The notes under the pieces: generated by a model
What the model saw: the letters and a program-made list of their open reading frames with translations, nothing else
Database searches by the model: none
Told to the model about the DNA's origin: nothing
Shown: piece after piece, positions 26,948 to 35,936 of the stretch
Position numbering within the stretch: the first letter of the stretch is position 1
How the letters are laid out: each line of letters begins with the position of its first letter
Position numbers and translations under genes: made by a program
Assembly (NCBI RefSeq): GCF_038002825.1
Contig: NZ_JBBODF010000001.1
Coordinates: 5,704,001-5,768,000, forward strand
Direction: 5' to 3'
Length of the DNA stretch: 64,000 nt
Source of the DNA: Paenibacillus sp. FSL H8-0048
Lineage (GTDB): Bacteria > Bacillota > Bacilli > Paenibacillales > Paenibacillaceae

Positions 26948-27669
26948 TTGATTGACAATCCTCTGACGCAGAATTTGTATACTTACGTGCATAATAATCC
27001 GTTGATTTATATTGATCCAACGGGACATGCAGCTAAAGCATATGATTTTGGGGGAGGTGGAGGCGGATTAATGGATGGTGCCGCCCCAAAACCTAGCTGG
27101 TATAAAGCACTAGATAATGCTACAAACCGTGCTGCAAACGTAGTGGATAACAAAGTGGGGGATTTCTGTAATTGGTTTGGATGTAATTCTTTTATTGATG
27201 GACTAGTTGGATTGGGACCAGAGCTTGCTTGGGCTCTTGAAATTAGAGCAGCCTCTGGTGCTAGTAAATCGGTTAGCACAGGAGCTTATTTCTCGGAGTA
27301 TGTAGGAAAAGCGGGAGCATTTGGTAAATAGAAGGAAATTCAATCATAGTTTCACAAAAGGGATTAAATATAGTTAAAACACATCTTGCTAACTTTGACG
27401 ATTTTGATGGGAATAAAATGATGTTACAAAGATTAGAAAAGGCTCTAGCAAACGGAGATAAATTAACCGGTGCAGATGCTAGCTTTTACTTACATGGGGT
27501 TGCTGAATCGACAATGATGGCAGCAGGAATGGATTATAAAGCTGCTCATGAGGCTGCTTTTGCAAAGTATAATGTATCAGAGTTTACTGTCTACCATCCT
27601 GAAGTAGTAGAAGCATTATCACAGTGGTTTAACAGTAGTTGGAAAGAATTTTGGGGGTTGAATAAATAA
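26948..27669 (+). pseudogene. Orphan RHS toxin tip 2, broken by a one-base deletion
   Basis: The frame starts inside RHS core sequence (QNLYTYVHNNPLIYIDPTGH) and reads a Gly-rich linker and toxin domain to GKAGAFGK, then stops at 27329-27331. Shifting by one base at the AAA of 27326-27328 gives IEGNSIIVSQKGLNIVKTHL and continues unbroken to 27669 (ADASFYLHGVAESTMM, YHPEVVEALSQWF, FWGLNK). One A is probably missing from an A run. The C-terminal module looks like a common polymorphic toxin tip, which I cannot name with certainty. No ribosome site precedes it. Confidence 0.7.
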
Positions 27670-28226
27670 TGCAAATTAAATTGGATGATTTAGGTAAATG
27701 TAGAAGTGGAAGAGTTTGGGTGGATGAGTTTCCAATTGCCCCGTATCCATCAAGAGAAAAAAAGATGGAAGTCTTTGCTTCAAACACATTAGGTGTAGCT
27801 CCATGTTCAATTACTGCTGAACTTATCATAGCCGCTCGAATGGTAAGTAACTATGGATTTGTTGGACTTTCCTATTATCCATCAGTTCAAGATAATTTAG
27901 AGGTGGAAGTTGAAATAGGTTATGAAAAAGGTGACATTATTCATGAAGTAATTGCCATGCAACCCGAAGTGGTAAGACTTGGGATACCCGAAGAATATGT
28001 AGATGCTATGTTAAGAGAAATAAGAGATTTATCTGAAGATATGACTACTGAGGTACCATCTGGCAAGATATATATATGCATAGGGGCTCATGGATCTGTA
28101 GGTTCAAGTTCAGTGAGCTTTAGAAAAGCCATACAAGTTCTTATTAAGCTTTTAACACTAAAAGATCGGAATGTATCTATTATGAAAGAAACGATTGTTA
28201 ATGTTTTAGATAGCGAAAAAGGATAA
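27669..28226 (+). CDS. Candidate immunity protein for orphan tip 2
   Basis: This 185-residue protein has an ATG overlapping the stop of the broken tip (TAATG), so translation was once coupled. It looks cytosolic, with mixed strands and helices, and I do not recognise a family. Its intact frame after a broken toxin fits an immunity gene kept for protection. Confidence 0.55.
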   Translation: MQIKLDDLGKCRSGRVWVDEFPIAPYPSREKKMEVFASNTLGVAPCSITAELIIAARMVSNYGFVGLSYYPSVQDNLEVEVEIGYEKGDIIHEVIAMQPEVVRLGIPEEYVDAMLREIRDLSEDMTTEVPSGKIYICIGAHGSVGSSSVSFRKAIQVLIKLLTLKDRNVSIMKETIVNVLDSEKG

Positions 28227-28230
28227 ATAA

Positions 28231-28320
28231 AGGATAGAAGTCCGCGGAAACAGACGTCCAAAAGCTGCTCACTCAGGCGGAGGCAGTCTAACTGACTTTA
28301 ATGAGTGATAACTTAGACAA
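28231..28320 (+). pseudogene. Decayed fragment of RHS core
   Basis: This stretch aligns with about 16881-16971 of the large RHS gene (for example AGTCCGCGGAAACAGACG against AGTCCGCGAAAGCAGACG, and a shared CAGGCGGAG block). It has many changes and no open frame. It is a remnant of an earlier RHS copy. Confidence 0.6.
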
Positions 28321-28473
28321 ACGCTTTGAATCTATGTTTACTTAGAAATTCACTGTTTATTAACCTGAAAAATGTATTTTTTTTGGAATGATGATACTAA
28401 CGGAACAATTCCCGATAAAGTTGAAATTTGGACCAATGAAGGAATTTGCTAATATCCTAAAGGAGAGAGGTCT

Positions 28474-28569
28474 ATGGCGAGGTTACAATGTAAATGTGCG
28501 AATTGTGAAAGAATTTATGTATTTGATGGAGATACAGTAATAAAAAGATTCGTGGTAGAAACTGAATAA
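28474..28569 (+). CDS. Small 31-residue peptide with a Cys cluster
   Basis: ATG at 28474 follows AGGAGAG by 7 bases. The peptide has CKCANC near its start, a possible metal-binding knuckle, and ends FVVETE. A strong terminator follows. It could be the remains of a zinc-ribbon gene or a real small protein. Confidence 0.35.
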   Translation: MARLQCKCANCERIYVFDGDTVIKRFVVETE

Positions 28570-28648
28570 TGGGTTTGGTACCGTATGAATCGATCTATAG
28601 TGCTGCCTAATCAATATCCAGTGCACGATAAATCTAATTGCTGAAAAG

Positions 28649-28701
28649 AACAGGGAAGACCACAACCTTACGATAATGGCTGCGGTCTTCCCTGTTTTTA
28701 A
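28649..28701 (+). terminator. Strong rho-independent terminator
   Basis: AACAGGGAAGACC (28649-28661) pairs perfectly with GGTCTTCCCTGTT (28684-28696), followed by TTTTT. It marks the right end of the toxin island. Confidence 0.85.
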
Positions 28702-28734
28702 TGAGTAAGTGTAGATAAGAAGAACTGAAGAAAT

Positions 28735-28935
28735 AAACAAAAAGCAAAAAGAAGCGGAGGGGAAATTTGGAGCTGTAGGAGCGGTAGCGACCGCCTGAAA
28801 GCTTTTCGAAGGAAAGCTCGCATCGTAAGCATAGGCTGTATTTGGATTTCTACCAAGAGGAGCGTTCCCCATAAGGAAATCCAATTACGGCAGCGGCCGG
28901 AAGTCCAAATGTTCACCGCAGGGACGGCCACGCTC
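28735..28935. repeat. Structured non-coding element
   Basis: Several nested complementary pairs occur: AGCGG/CCGC near the start, AAGCTTTTC/GAAAGCT, and TTGGATTTC (about 28850) with GAAATCCAA. No coding frame is supported on either strand. It looks like a dispersed structured repeat of the kind common between Paenibacillus genes; this is from memory, not a search. Confidence 0.4.
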
Positions 28936-29033
28936 TGAGTTTTAAGTTAACATTCACAACCTTAAACTTGTATGTTAGCATTACTTGTAATTCTATTACT
29001 TACCAAATTTAGATGATTGAGGTGGGTGAGCTC

Positions 29034-30581
29034 ATGCTAAAAGTCATGATTGTAGACGATGAACCTTGGGTTCTGGAAGGACTCAGGACGATGGTGGACT
29101 GGGAGAAATCCGGATTCGAGGTATGTGCCGAAGCGCTTAGTGCCGGTGATGCGCTGCGGCTGATCCGGGAGCACAGGCCGGATCTGCTGCTGACGGATAT
29201 CAATCTTCCGGTGATGAGCGGCCTGGAGCTGATTGGGGCGGTGAAGGAGACGGTGGACCCGCCGCCCCGGTTCGTGATCCTGAGCGGGTATGACGATTTC
29301 AACTATGCCCGGATCGCGCTGCGTCATAAAGTGGACGGCTATCTGCTGAAGCCGGTGGATGATGAGGAGATTGAGGAACTGCTGGGGAAGATCCGTACTA
29401 TTATCCAAAATGAAACCGCTTCCAGATTAGAGGGGCAGAAGAAGCGCAACATCCTGGTACATAATCTGATCAGCCGATGTGTCCAGGGGGATTGGAGTGA
29501 GGAACTGGAACATGCCGCCTCCGGTCTGCTGGGGCTTCAGCCTGATACAGAGCTGCAATGCATTCTTGCTGCTGCCATTTCAGGTTCAGGCACAGTGAGC
29601 TTGAACGAAGGGGATACCGAAGGCTTCCCGGAGCACCTGGGCTATGTGTTCCACGACCCGTCCGGAAGGGCCGGACTCCTGGTTCGCTCAGCCGGACTGT
29701 CCCCGGAAGCGCTGGAGGCGGCCGCCTCCCAGGTACAGAAGGTGCAGTCAGAGAAGCTGGGGGTGCCGGTGGCTGTAATGATCAGCGGACGGGGAAGCGG
29801 CCTGCGCTCCATCCCGGAGCTGTACACCCAAACGCTTGAGGTCTGGGGGCTTAAATACCGGAAGGAGCGGGGCGGGATTTTCTACTACAATGATCTGCGT
29901 ACGGCCCGCTTGTCTCCCGAATTTACAGACGGATACTTTACGCGTGTGCTGAATGAGGTGAAGGAAGGCGTGGCGGAGAGAATCCGGGCCGCTGCCAGGG
30001 AAGCCTTCTCAGCTATGACTGCCAAGAGGGTGAGCATTGAAGCTGCACAGGCCGAGGTAGCCCATCTGGAGATGACCTTATGCCGGAGCATTACCGAGAT
30101 GCAGGGAGATCCCGACCAGATCATGTGTGCGATGCATAAGGAGTATGGCAACCTGGGCGGACTCTCGGATTATTACAAGCTCAGTCTGTATGTGGACCGG
30201 CTCTGCCTGGAGACAGCGGCGTACCTCATCGAGCTACGGGCTAATAACGAGGGGAACACGATCTACAACGTGATTCAATACGTCGATCTGGAATTCCGCA
30301 GCAAGCTGCAGCTCCAGGATCTCGCCCGGCAGTTTCATATGAATTCGGCTTATCTGGGCCAGCTGTTTCGCAAGGAGACGGGGCGCAGCTTCAGCGATTA
30401 TCTGAATGAGAAGCGGATCGAAGCAGCCAAGAGCCTGCTCAAGCGCACACAGCTCAAGATATCGGATATCGCGGTGCAGGTAGGCTTTGCCAATACGGAT
30501 TATTTCATCGACAAGTTCAAGAATAAGGTGGGTTCATCACCTTCGGTGTACAAGAATGCCCATAAGAATAAATCTAGTTAA
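29034..30581 (+). CDS. YesN-type response regulator with AraC output domain
   Basis: This 515-residue protein has an N-terminal receiver domain (VMIVDDEPW, phosphate acceptor Asp55 in LLTDINLPV, then LLKPVDDEE), a long middle region, and a C-terminal double helix-turn-helix AraC domain (LQDLARQFHMNSAYLGQLF, ISDIAVQVGFANTDYFIDKF). It would bind DNA after phosphorylation by the adjacent YesM-like kinase. ATG at 29034 follows GAGGTGGG; an upstream ATG at 29013 has no such site. It opens a three-gene signalling set. Confidence 0.88.
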   Translation: MLKVMIVDDEPWVLEGLRTMVDWEKSGFEVCAEALSAGDALRLIREHRPDLLLTDINLPVMSGLELIGAVKETVDPPPRFVILSGYDDFNYARIALRHKVDGYLLKPVDDEEIEELLGKIRTIIQNETASRLEGQKKRNILVHNLISRCVQGDWSEELEHAASGLLGLQPDTELQCILAAAISGSGTVSLNEGDTEGFPEHLGYVFHDPSGRAGLLVRSAGLSPEALEAAASQVQKVQSEKLGVPVAVMISGRGSGLRSIPELYTQTLEVWGLKYRKERGGIFYYNDLRTARLSPEFTDGYFTRVLNEVKEGVAERIRAAAREAFSAMTAKRVSIEAAQAEVAHLEMTLCRSITEMQGDPDQIMCAMHKEYGNLGGLSDYYKLSLYVDRLCLETAAYLIELRANNEGNTIYNVIQYVDLEFRSKLQLQDLARQFHMNSAYLGQLFRKETGRSFSDYLNEKRIEAAKSLLKRTQLKISDIAVQVGFANTDYFIDKFKNKVGSSPSVYKNAHKNKSS

Positions 30582-30667
30582 CCCCGCAAATCGAGGCTTT
30601 GGCTTCGAAGGTTACTCAGAACCTTTGCGGAGACCCCGAAATTACAAGAAAGCCGGGTGTGTGTGGG

Positions 30668-32491
30668 ATGACGACAAAACGGATTAAATTCGGCACCATC
30701 GTCAATGATATTCCGCTAAGCTACAAGTTCTATCTTATCTACATTGTGGGTGTGCTCCTGCCGATCATGGTGCTGAATCTGGTATTTCTGGAGCGGATTA
30801 CAGATCTCATCAAATCGCGGGAACAGCAGAATCTGGAGATTTCCATGGAACGGGCGCGGAAGGACATTCATGATTTTATTGAAGGGGGGGTCTCTGTCGG
30901 CTACACGCTGGCTGCGGATAAGAACCTGTACGAGATGCTGGACCGCACTTATACGGATTCTATCGAGTTCTACAGCATGTTCAACGAACAGCTCAGAGAC
31001 CGGTTGAACAGCTATATGCCTGTCAATAATCAGCTGGAACGAATCAGTATTTACACGAATAACCAGACAGTTGTATCCGGGGGCAATTACCAGGTGACGA
31101 ACAATAAAGTATGGTACAGTGACTGGTACCGGCAGGCGAAGAAGGCCACCACCCAAATATATGTTGCGGCTTACCGGACAACGGAGGAGCAAAATCTGGT
31201 CTCGTCCATCCCTACGCTCAGCATTATCAAGACCATGGACAATTACCCTAATCTGAACAATTATGAGAAGGTGCTGCGGATTGATCTGGACATCAGTGAG
31301 ATCTATGACATTATCGTCCGTGAACGGGATTACCTGAACCTATATCTGATTAATGGGGAGAACAAGATTGTGATGTCAGCGGACAGCGGTTATCAGCACG
31401 TTACGGATAATCCCTATCCGGTATTTGATCAGTGGGGCGACAGCCAGGACGAGAGCGAGGGGGTGCGGGTGATGGCTGTAGGGGCGGCGAATTATCTCAA
31501 AGGCTGGCGGATTATCGGAATTACGCAGGGGGAGCGGATCTCCCAGGCGGTTCTCGATATCCGGCTGTACGCAGCGGGGCTGGCGACCACGCTTACTCTG
31601 TTGACCAGCATATTCATCTACATCATGTTGCGCTCCTATAATTACCGGGTGAAACGCCTGGCCCGGCATATGCAGAAGGTGACGAACGAGAAATTTGAGC
31701 TGATTGCTATCGATGAGGGCCGGGATGAGATCGGCAGGCTAATCCACAATTTTAACCGGATGACCTCCAGAATTCACTCCCTGATCAATGACGTGTACAA
31801 GCTTGAGATCCAGAGCAAGAACCTGGAGATGGAGCGCGTCAGGGCGGAGCTGAATTTCCTGCAAAGCCAGATGAACCCCCACTTCCTGTTCAACACGCTG
31901 AATGCGATTCTGGTGGTCTGTACCAAGAACAACTATAACGATGTCACCGATATTGTGAAAAGCTTGTCGAAGCTACTGCGCAGACTGCTAAGCTGGAAGG
32001 AGGATCTGGTGCCGGTGCGCGAGGAGATTGCATTTATCGACATGTATCTGAGGATTGAGAAATTCAGGTTCAGGGATAAATTCGATTATACCTTTGAGAT
32101 CGATGAGCAGTCCCTGGATTATAAAATACCGAAGCTGAGCATGCAGCCGCTGGTCGAGAATTCCTGCAAGCACGGCCTGCAGACGATTGAGGGGCTGGGG
32201 GTAATCAAGGTGGCTGCGGCCGTGCTGGAAAACAGGCTGCAGATTACAGTTTCTGACAATGGTAAGGGCATGGAGCCGGAGAAGCTGAAGGAGCTGATGT
32301 TCGCGGTGCGTAAGGAGGATTACTCGGGCACCCACATCGGGATTCGCAATGTATACCGCAGGCTGGAGCTGAATTACGCAGATCAGGTGCGCTTCGAGAT
32401 ATCCAGCACGCCGGATCAGGGAACCGTAGTGACTATTGGCATTCCCCTGAAGCTGCTTGAACAGAATTATTCCCCGGAAAGAGAGGTATAG
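30668..32491 (+). CDS. YesM-type sensor histidine kinase
   Basis: This 607-residue membrane kinase has a first helix near residues 20-40, an extracellular sensor of about 240 residues, a second helix near 300-320, and a HAMP linker. The His_kinase motif QMNPHFLFNTLN carries phospho-acceptor His405, and a HATPase domain (LSMQPLVENSCKHGL, SDNGKGM) closes the protein. It senses an outside signal and phosphorylates one or both neighbouring YesN-type regulators. Start ATG at 30668; a longer frame from 30599 has no ribosome site. Confidence 0.88.
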   Translation: MTTKRIKFGTIVNDIPLSYKFYLIYIVGVLLPIMVLNLVFLERITDLIKSREQQNLEISMERARKDIHDFIEGGVSVGYTLAADKNLYEMLDRTYTDSIEFYSMFNEQLRDRLNSYMPVNNQLERISIYTNNQTVVSGGNYQVTNNKVWYSDWYRQAKKATTQIYVAAYRTTEEQNLVSSIPTLSIIKTMDNYPNLNNYEKVLRIDLDISEIYDIIVRERDYLNLYLINGENKIVMSADSGYQHVTDNPYPVFDQWGDSQDESEGVRVMAVGAANYLKGWRIIGITQGERISQAVLDIRLYAAGLATTLTLLTSIFIYIMLRSYNYRVKRLARHMQKVTNEKFELIAIDEGRDEIGRLIHNFNRMTSRIHSLINDVYKLEIQSKNLEMERVRAELNFLQSQMNPHFLFNTLNAILVVCTKNNYNDVTDIVKSLSKLLRRLLSWKEDLVPVREEIAFIDMYLRIEKFRFRDKFDYTFEIDEQSLDYKIPKLSMQPLVENSCKHGLQTIEGLGVIKVAAAVLENRLQITVSDNGKGMEPEKLKELMFAVRKEDYSGTHIGIRNVYRRLELNYADQVRFEISSTPDQGTVVTIGIPLKLLEQNYSPEREV

Positions 32492-32494
32492 ACG

Positions 32495-34042
32495 ATGAAA
32501 TATAAAGTGCTGCTAATCGATGATGAGCCTAGCGCTCTGGAAGGTATGGAGATGTGGATCGATTGGCAGGAGCTGGGCTTCGAGCTGTGCGGAACCTGCG
32601 GCAACGGCCGGGAAGGGCTGCAGATGATGAAGCAGCTTCAGCCGGATCTGGTCATTACCGATATCCATATGCCGCTGATGAATGGTCTGGAGATGATCGG
32701 GGAGTGGCGGCAGGAGGGGAAGGATTCGACGAAGTTCGTCATTCTGAGCGGCTATAGTGAGTTCGAATATGCCCGCACGGCTATCAGCTACGGAATTAAT
32801 CACTATCTGCTGAAGCCGGTCTTCCCGGAGGAGGCTACGGAGGAGCTGCGGGAGATCCGCCTGGAGCTGGAACAGGAGACGAACCGGAGAAGAATCCATG
32901 AGACAGCTTCCGGGGAAGAGGCGGCAACCTTAATCAAAGGGCTGTTATATGGTAAAAAGGGAGAACCCGAGCTTATGGAATGGCTGGAGACTCTGCCCGG
33001 CTCGAAGGGAATCCTTTCCTGGAATGTTTGCCTGATCCATACGGTCCCGGAGCTGTACACAGAGGTGAGGAGCCGCACAGTCTCTCTGCTGGCCGGATAT
33101 AAAGCATTGATAACGATTGATCTGGAGGCGGGATTGCTCGGGATCGTGCACGGGATGACAGCAGGCAGCGGGGACGCTGGCGGCATAGCTGAAGTGCTGG
33201 ACATCCTGCTGCGCGAGTACGGTGGAGGGAATGTCCATATTGCGCTGGGAACCCCGGAGGACTCCTTGTTCTCCATAGAGGGTAGTTATGGCCGGGCCAA
33301 AGAGACTCTGCTGCATTTCTTTTACGAGCCGGAGCAGGCTGGGGTGCTGGCTTACAGTGGGGTGCAGGGCAAGCCCTTCAGTTATCACTATGACCATATC
33401 GGGCTGACGGATGCTTTACTGAGTAGCGTGAATCTTCTGGACGCGGACGGCTACCGCGAGGCATTGGAGGCGGCGGCCCGCAGCTTCCGGGAACAGCAGG
33501 TGGCGCCGGAGGTGGTGCGCAAATTCGGCATCCACCTCATGTACAGGATCTTCGAACTCGCACCCGGGGCAGAAGCCGCAAGCGAAGAGGGCGGGATGGC
33601 CTCGGGTGTTGAGGTATCAGAGATTCAGCAGGCGATGACCCCGCTGAGCGGGCTGCTCAGCCGCTTATTGTCCTACGGCGGAAAGGCCATAGATCTGCTG
33701 GTGCGTGAACAGAACTATAAATCGCATGGGATTGTCCGGGAGATCAATCAATACATCGGAGAGCATTATCAGGAGAGCCTGAGCATTCAGAAGTTGGCCG
33801 AGATTTTCTTCCTGCATCCGGTATACCTGGGGCAGCTATTGATTAAGAAGAACGGGATGACCTTCAATGAGCAGCTGCATCATCTGCGGATTCAAGCGGC
33901 CGCAGAGCTCCTGCGCGGGAGCAGGCTGAAGCTATCGGAAATTGCTGAACGTGTCGGTTATGCCAATTACGGACAGTTTCTGAAACGGTTCGAGAAGGAG
34001 CTGCATGTGGGACCGAATGAGTACCGGAATGCCAAATTCTAA
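32495..34042 (+). CDS. Second YesN-type response regulator with AraC output domain
   Basis: This 515-residue protein has receiver motifs LLIDDEPS, Asp56 in VITDIHMPL and LLKPVFPEEA, and a C-terminal AraC domain (IQKLAEIFFLHPVYLGQLL, LSEIAERVGYANYGQFLKRF). It begins 3 bases after the kinase gene, so it is co-transcribed. It is similar in plan to the regulator at 29034, but the sequences differ widely. Two regulators around one kinase is unusual for this family. Confidence 0.87.
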   Translation: MKYKVLLIDDEPSALEGMEMWIDWQELGFELCGTCGNGREGLQMMKQLQPDLVITDIHMPLMNGLEMIGEWRQEGKDSTKFVILSGYSEFEYARTAISYGINHYLLKPVFPEEATEELREIRLELEQETNRRRIHETASGEEAATLIKGLLYGKKGEPELMEWLETLPGSKGILSWNVCLIHTVPELYTEVRSRTVSLLAGYKALITIDLEAGLLGIVHGMTAGSGDAGGIAEVLDILLREYGGGNVHIALGTPEDSLFSIEGSYGRAKETLLHFFYEPEQAGVLAYSGVQGKPFSYHYDHIGLTDALLSSVNLLDADGYREALEAAARSFREQQVAPEVVRKFGIHLMYRIFELAPGAEAASEEGGMASGVEVSEIQQAMTPLSGLLSRLLSYGGKAIDLLVREQNYKSHGIVREINQYIGEHYQESLSIQKLAEIFFLHPVYLGQLLIKKNGMTFNEQLHHLRIQAAAELLRGSRLKLSEIAERVGYANYGQFLKRFEKELHVGPNEYRNAKF

Positions 34043-34455
34043 AATTCTCGGGGACGCTTTAGTGCGGTAGTATTTAGGCGGACGTTTACCTCTATAATTT
34101 AATTGTGTAAGTGCATACAAAATAAAGACAGCACACTATGTAGGTGCTTTATGGGGGGGCTAAGGAGACAACAGCAATGGATTCAAATTCAGCTAACAAT
34201 GGAGGAAAGAATGAACCGTTCAAGCTTAGCGCATTTATCGGTATGTCCGGGCAACGGCCGACACCGGATAACTAGATCTGAATAATCCCATAGAGCCACG
34301 AGCATCCTTATAATGCTCTGCTCTTCCAAGGAGTTAGCAATCATTTTGAAAAAAAATGATGACACAGCAGAAGAAATACCTTATTATTTAAAGAGATTTT
34401 TAATGAAACAGATTTTAAATAATTATAGTACAATAAGTCCTGAGGTTTAGGGAGC
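34043..34455. other. 413-base gap before the MetNIQ-like operon
   Basis: I looked for a SAM or T-box leader, common before methionine transporters, and did not recognise one. TATAGT near 34424 could be a -10 box. A 32-codon frame occurs at 34177 and is listed separately. Confidence 0.4.
34177..34275 (+). CDS. Possible 32-residue peptide
   Basis: ATG at 34177 is preceded by AAGGAG. The frame reads MDSNSANNGGKNEPFKLS and stops at TAG in 34273-34275. It is not like any family I know and may be chance. Confidence 0.2.
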   Translation: MDSNSANNGGKNEPFKLSAFIGMSGQRPTPDN

Positions 34456-35247
34456 ATGTCCAGGCAGTCTGTAGGGGGGCTTTATATTCTTTCGCTGAGT
34501 CAGGTTAGCAAGAGCTTCACTCTGAAGGACGGCCCTTATACGGCTGTCGATCAGGTATCGCTTGAAGTACAGGCGGGTGCCATTCATGGTATTATTGGCG
34601 CCAGCGGCGCGGGCAAATCTACGCTCCTGCGGCTGATTAATCTGCTGGAGCGGCCGGATGAAGGAACGGTTATAGTTGACGGGCAGCGGCTTACGGAGCT
34701 GCCGGACAAGGAGCTGCGCCGGCAGCGGCAGAGAATCGGGATGATCTTTCAGCATTTCAATCTGATCGGCAATGCCACTGTCAGCCGGAATGTGGCGATT
34801 TCTCTTGAGCTAGCTGGAGTACCGCGTGCAGGGCGGATGAAGCGGGTGGAGGAATGTCTGCATTTCGTAGGCCTGGCGGACAAAGCCGGGCAATATCCGG
34901 CCCAGCTCAGCGGCGGACAGCGCCAGCGGGTAGCAATTGCCCGCGCACTGGCGAACAATCCGAAGCTGCTGCTGTGCGATGAGCCTACATCTGCGCTTGA
35001 TCCGGGCACCACGGCGGATATTCTGGAGGTGCTGCGCCATATCAATGCTTCTCTGGGCGTAACGATTGTGATCGTTACCCATGAACTGGATGTCGTGCGG
35101 AGCATCTGTTCCGAGGTATCTGTCATGGAGGGCGGACGGATCGTAGATTCCTTCTCCCGCGGGGAGGGCGGCTTCCTCCCGCCGGGAACGCATTCAGGCT
35201 CCTTCCGGGAGCGGATCACGGGCAGAACGGGGGCCACCCATGTTTGA
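34456..35247 (+). CDS. metN: MetN-like ABC transporter ATP-binding protein, without C-terminal domain
   Basis: This 263-residue ATPase has Walker A GASGAGKST, the signature LSGGQRQR and Walker B LLLCDEPTSALD. It energises uptake of methionine or a related compound with the next two gene products. Typical MetN has about 340 residues with a C-terminal regulatory NIL domain that binds methionine; here it ends soon after the H-loop region. It overlaps the permease start by 8 bases. Confidence 0.85.
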   Translation: MSRQSVGGLYILSLSQVSKSFTLKDGPYTAVDQVSLEVQAGAIHGIIGASGAGKSTLLRLINLLERPDEGTVIVDGQRLTELPDKELRRQRQRIGMIFQHFNLIGNATVSRNVAISLELAGVPRAGRMKRVEECLHFVGLADKAGQYPAQLSGGQRQRVAIARALANNPKLLLCDEPTSALDPGTTADILEVLRHINASLGVTIVIVTHELDVVRSICSEVSVMEGGRIVDSFSRGEGGFLPPGTHSGSFRERITGRTGATHV

Positions 35248-35902
35248 GAGCATGCTGAAATACCAGGATCAGATGTGGCAGTCTATCGGAGAGACCTTTG
35301 TTATGGTCGGTATTTCCATAGGTGCTGCACTGCTGCTGGGCCTTCCGCTGGGGACGCTGCTGTATTTTTGCCGCAAAGGCCAATTATATGAGAATAGAGG
35401 ACTGTCTCTAGTGCTGAACAGCATCGTCAATGTCGTCCGTTCCTTTCCGTTCCTGCTGCTGGTGGTGGCGCTGATTCCGTTCACCCGTCTGGTTGTGGGT
35501 ACGGCGATCGGTACACTGGCGGCCACGGTGCCGCTATCCATCGTTGCAATTGCGTATTACTCGCGGCTGGTGGAGCAGTCACTACTGGAGGTTCCGCGGG
35601 GAACGATTGAGGCGGCATTGTCGATGGGGGCCTCGAAGCCGGGAATGATTTTCAAGTTTCTATATGTAGAGGCCCGTTCAGGGCTGGTGCTGGGACTTAC
35701 TGCATCTACGATCAGCTTCATTTCTTTTTCAACCGTAATGGGGGTTGTCGGCGGCGGCGGCGTGGGCGATTTCGCCATCCGTTACGGGTATCAGCGCTTC
35801 GAGACAGAAGTGATGATCTACGCCATTCTCGTGATGATTGTACTGGTGCAGCTGATTCAATTCACGGGAAGCACGATAGCCAGACTGCTCGACAAACGCT
35901 AG
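35240..35902 (+). CDS. metI: MetI-like ABC transporter permease
   Basis: This 220-residue integral membrane protein has about five hydrophobic helices and the EAA-type loop EAALSMGASKPGMIFKF that contacts the ATPase. Length and sequence match MetI. It is translated in overlap with the ATPase gene, and its channel would carry methionine or a similar substrate across the membrane. Confidence 0.88.
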   Translation: MFESMLKYQDQMWQSIGETFVMVGISIGAALLLGLPLGTLLYFCRKGQLYENRGLSLVLNSIVNVVRSFPFLLLVVALIPFTRLVVGTAIGTLAATVPLSIVAIAYYSRLVEQSLLEVPRGTIEAALSMGASKPGMIFKFLYVEARSGLVLGLTASTISFISFSTVMGVVGGGGVGDFAIRYGYQRFETEVMIYAILVMIVLVQLIQFTGSTIARLLDKR

Positions 35903-35936
35903 AATACTATACAATAATGGGGGCTTAAGAGAGATC

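Noticed and set aside
28372..28452. 26-codon frame with FWNDDTNGTIPDKVEIW
   Set aside because: No ribosome site; may be a scrap of an old gene but too short to support.
34043..34455. SAM riboswitch or T-box before metN
   Set aside because: The conserved cores of both leaders are not visible in this gap.
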